NCBI GenBank assembly: GCA_964510785.1
Contig: CAZECM010000124.1
Span: 1 to 7,247, forward strand
Reading direction: 5' to 3'
Source: JAAYZM01 sp964510785
Lineage (GTDB): Bacteria > Actinomycetota > Actinomycetes > Actinomycetales > Cellulomonadaceae
DNA length: 7,247 nucleotides
Both the position numbers and the translations under genes were made by a program. Numbering within the stretch: the stretch's first letter is position 1; every line of letters starts with the position of its first letter. The notes under the pieces are model-generated. The model ran no database searches and had not been told where the DNA came from. It saw nothing but the letters and a program-made list of their open reading frames with translations. Below, piece by piece: positions 7,150 through 7,247 of this stretch.

Positions 7150-7163
7150 CGGGCGCTAGCCCG
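7150..7163. repeat. short hairpin over the end of the 21-codon frame
   Basis: CGGGC-GCTA-GCCCG forms a 5-bp stem with a 4-nt loop that covers the TAG stop of the small frame. No T-run follows. It may be chance. Confidence 0.3.
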
Positions 7164-7178
7164 CGATTCCGCTTTGAT

Positions 7179-7209
7179 CCCTGCGGGTTCCGATCCCGCC
7201 TCCGCAGGG
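7179..7209 (+). terminator. hairpin downstream of the aminotransferase, possible terminator
   Basis: CCCTGCGG (7179-7186) and CCGCAGGG (7202-7209) form a perfect 8-bp stem around a 15-nt loop. An alternative inner hairpin pairs GCGGG (7183-7187) with CCCGC (7195-7199). A run of five Ts (7223-7227) comes 13 nt later, too far for a classic intrinsic terminator. It is the strongest hairpin after the aminotransferase stop, 141 nt downstream. Confidence 0.35.
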
Positions 7210-7247
7210 CAAACCCCCGTCCTTTTTAAACTTTTCGCCGCCATGGC

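Larger units (their letters stand above)
7039..7247. other. 3' region beyond the aminotransferase, no identified gene
   Basis: I find no recognisable gene in these 209 bp. A short plus-strand open stretch starts at ATG 7094 and ends at TAG 7157-7159 (21 residues, MPTDQATVYKVHRRELEKTGR split around its basic end). Its CTT and AAA codons differ from the neighbouring genes, and it could be the remnant of a longer protein, but I cannot identify it. Base composition drops toward the edge, ending in a T/A-rich patch (7223-7235). Confidence 0.5.

Noticed and set aside
7179..7212. tRNA or tmRNA 3' end (GCGGG-TTCCGAT-CCCGC resembles a T-arm followed by an acceptor strand).
   Set aside because: The loop lacks the conserved TTCRA pattern (C and G at the R57 and A58 positions), no TGCGGAG 5' acceptor strand is found upstream, and there is no D or anticodon arm. 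Better read as a plain hairpin.
7092..7244. A 50-codon minus-strand open frame from ATG 7244 to a stop at 7092.
   Set aside because: No ribosome binding site can be seen within the window, no family resemblance, and it runs antisense to the hairpins. Not supportable as a gene.
7237..7246. GCCGCCATGG at the window end, identical to a eukaryotic Kozak consensus with an NcoI site, as possible vector sequence.
   Set aside because: Only 10 GC-rich bases in a GC-rich genome, with no other vector sequence visible. Chance is a sufficient explanation.

Overview
This is ordinary chromosomal housekeeping DNA from a high-GC Gram-positive bacterium. The GC-rich third codon positions, a ClpX close to actinobacterial ClpX, and an AroQ chorismate mutase coupled to clpX all point to an actinobacterium. 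Micrococcales (for example the Cellulomonadaceae) is my best guess, made from memory of gene order and not from a search.

Layout, left to right. (1) The 3' end of clpX (+) runs off the left edge. Its stop overlaps the GTG start of a small AroQ-type chorismate mutase (+) in a GTGA overlap. (2) A ~100-bp convergent intergenic region is almost filled by a long imperfect palindrome. It is built from about four copies of a 17-nt unit, two in each orientation. (3) On the minus strand, valS (valyl-tRNA synthetase, archaeal-like type) is followed after 65 bp by a FadD15-like long-chain acyl-CoA ligase; the two are probably one transcription unit. (4) A 103-bp divergent intergenic region separates valS from a plus-strand class III PLP-dependent aminotransferase. 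(5) The last ~210 bp hold no gene I can identify, only small hairpins and a short odd open frame.

The genes serve separate basic functions: proteolysis (ClpXP unfoldase), aromatic amino acid synthesis, fatty-acid activation, tRNA charging and amino-group transfer. I see no defence, mobile, CRISPR or secondary-metabolite system.

The clearest anomaly is technical. The aminotransferase is interrupted by 10 Ns, and the 42 bases right after them are an inverted copy (41/42) of sequence ~60 bp further on in the same gene. This looks like a chimeric contig end rather than biology. Removing it would leave a normal ~445-residue enzyme. The most interesting possibly biological signal is the four-unit palindrome between the chorismate mutase and acyl-CoA ligase genes.
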